This document shows positions 15,084-15,344 of a stretch of DNA of 15,344 nucleotides, piece by piece. The translations under genes were made by a program, and so were the position numbers. Each line of letters starts with the position of its first letter. Positions within the stretch are counted from its first letter, which is position 1. Below the pieces are notes generated by a model. That model was not told the origin of the DNA, made no database searches, and saw nothing but the letters and a program-made list of their open reading frames with translations. This DNA is from Candidatus Omnitrophota bacterium (lineage in GTDB: Bacteria; Omnitrophota; Gorgyraeia; 2-01-FULL-45-10). Location: NCBI GenBank assembly GCA_030695725.1, contig JAUYPN010000035.1, positions 1-15,344 on the forward strand. The letters run 5' to 3'.

Positions 15084-15344
15084 CCGCTATAGTCCTTGCC
15101 GGAGGAAGATCGAGCCGCATGGGGCGCGACAAGGCCTTCCTCAAGATAAACGGCGAAGCGCTTATAGCGAGGCAGCTCAGATTGTTGAAGAGCGTATTTA
15201 GAAACATCATCATCGTAACCAATAGCCCGCAAAAATACGCTGGTTTTAAATCAGTAAAGATAGTGCGTGACGTCATATCGGGACGCGGGCCATTAGTAGG
15301 TATATATTCGGGCCTTTTGGCATCTGGATCTTGCTATAATTTTG
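15080..15344 (+). CDS. mobA: Molybdenum cofactor guanylyltransferase (3' end cut by window; start uncertain)
   Basis: This is the N-terminal part of MobA, which transfers GMP from GTP to molybdopterin to make the MGD cofactor needed by DMSO-reductase-family enzymes. AIVLAGGRSSRMGRDKAFL is the nucleotide-binding signature, and DVISGRGPLVGIYSGL matches the later conserved segment. The frame is open from 15023 to the window end. No ATG, GTG or TTG occurs in frame before the signature. The residue at the usual Met position is encoded by GTA at 15080-15082, overlapping the tatA stop. The ATG at 15119 lies inside the signature and is too late. A rare start codon, a frameshift from tatA or a sequence error could explain this. 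The product fits the neighbouring molybdoenzyme and moeA. Confidence 0.86.

Noticed and set aside
1..15344. Mobile elements, CRISPR arrays, tRNA genes, terminators
   Set aside because: Scanning showed no repeat arrays, transposase motifs, cloverleaf-like stretches or GC hairpins with T runs between genes; the gaps are too short to hold them.

Overview
The window is a tightly packed, single-strand block of respiratory genes from an anaerobic or facultatively anaerobic, two-membrane (Gram-negative-type) bacterium. Every supported gene is on the + strand. Most gaps are under 20 bases, and many neighbours overlap by an ATGA or by a few codons. No stretch of 300 bases lacks a gene. I saw no promoter, terminator, tRNA, rRNA, CRISPR array or insertion sequence. 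Base composition is near balanced, with frequent ATA codons. Na+-NQR-type genes, a porin and this gene style suggest a candidate phylum of the PVC group such as Omnitrophota, or a deltaproteobacterial relative. That placement is an inference and is not decided by the sequence.

Bases 1-3580 hold the end of a Na+-translocating NADH:quinone oxidoreductase operon: nqrB (5' end cut by the window), nqrC, nqrD, nqrE and nqrF. The paired membrane cysteines of NqrD and NqrE, the flavinylation motifs of NqrB and NqrC, and the ferredoxin/FAD/NADH domains of NqrF are all present. NqrF is a compact form. Bases 3567-5499 encode a UbiA-family (MenA-like) prenyltransferase and a long-chain trans-polyprenyl diphosphate synthase, which probably make and attach the menaquinone tail. 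Bases 5496-6704 encode MoeA, which inserts molybdenum into the cofactor.

Bases 6720-8039 encode an outer-membrane porin. Bases 8055-13199 encode a three-subunit, periplasm-facing molybdoenzyme in the order FeS subunit, NrfD-type membrane subunit, catalytic subunit. This is the order of tetrathionate reductase ttrBCA, and the catalytic subunit resembles TtrA along much of its length. The real substrate (tetrathionate, another sulfur oxyanion, arsenate, selenate or something else) cannot be read from sequence.

Bases 13214-14910 encode a stand-alone receiver protein and a six-helix membrane histidine kinase carrying a GGxxNPF motif like the quinone-sensing motif of RegB/PrrB. The 58-residue gene at 14907-15083 is TatA. 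Bases from about 15080 to the end are the start of mobA, which makes the guanine-dinucleotide form of the molybdenum cofactor and has no obvious canonical start codon.

The genes read as a complete module. NQR reduces menaquinone with NADH and pumps Na+, the quinone-tail genes supply the carrier, and the NrfD/FeS/Mo complex re-oxidises the quinol with an external acceptor that may enter through the porin. MoeA and MobA supply the cofactor, TatA helps export the folded subunits, and the kinase may report quinone redox state.
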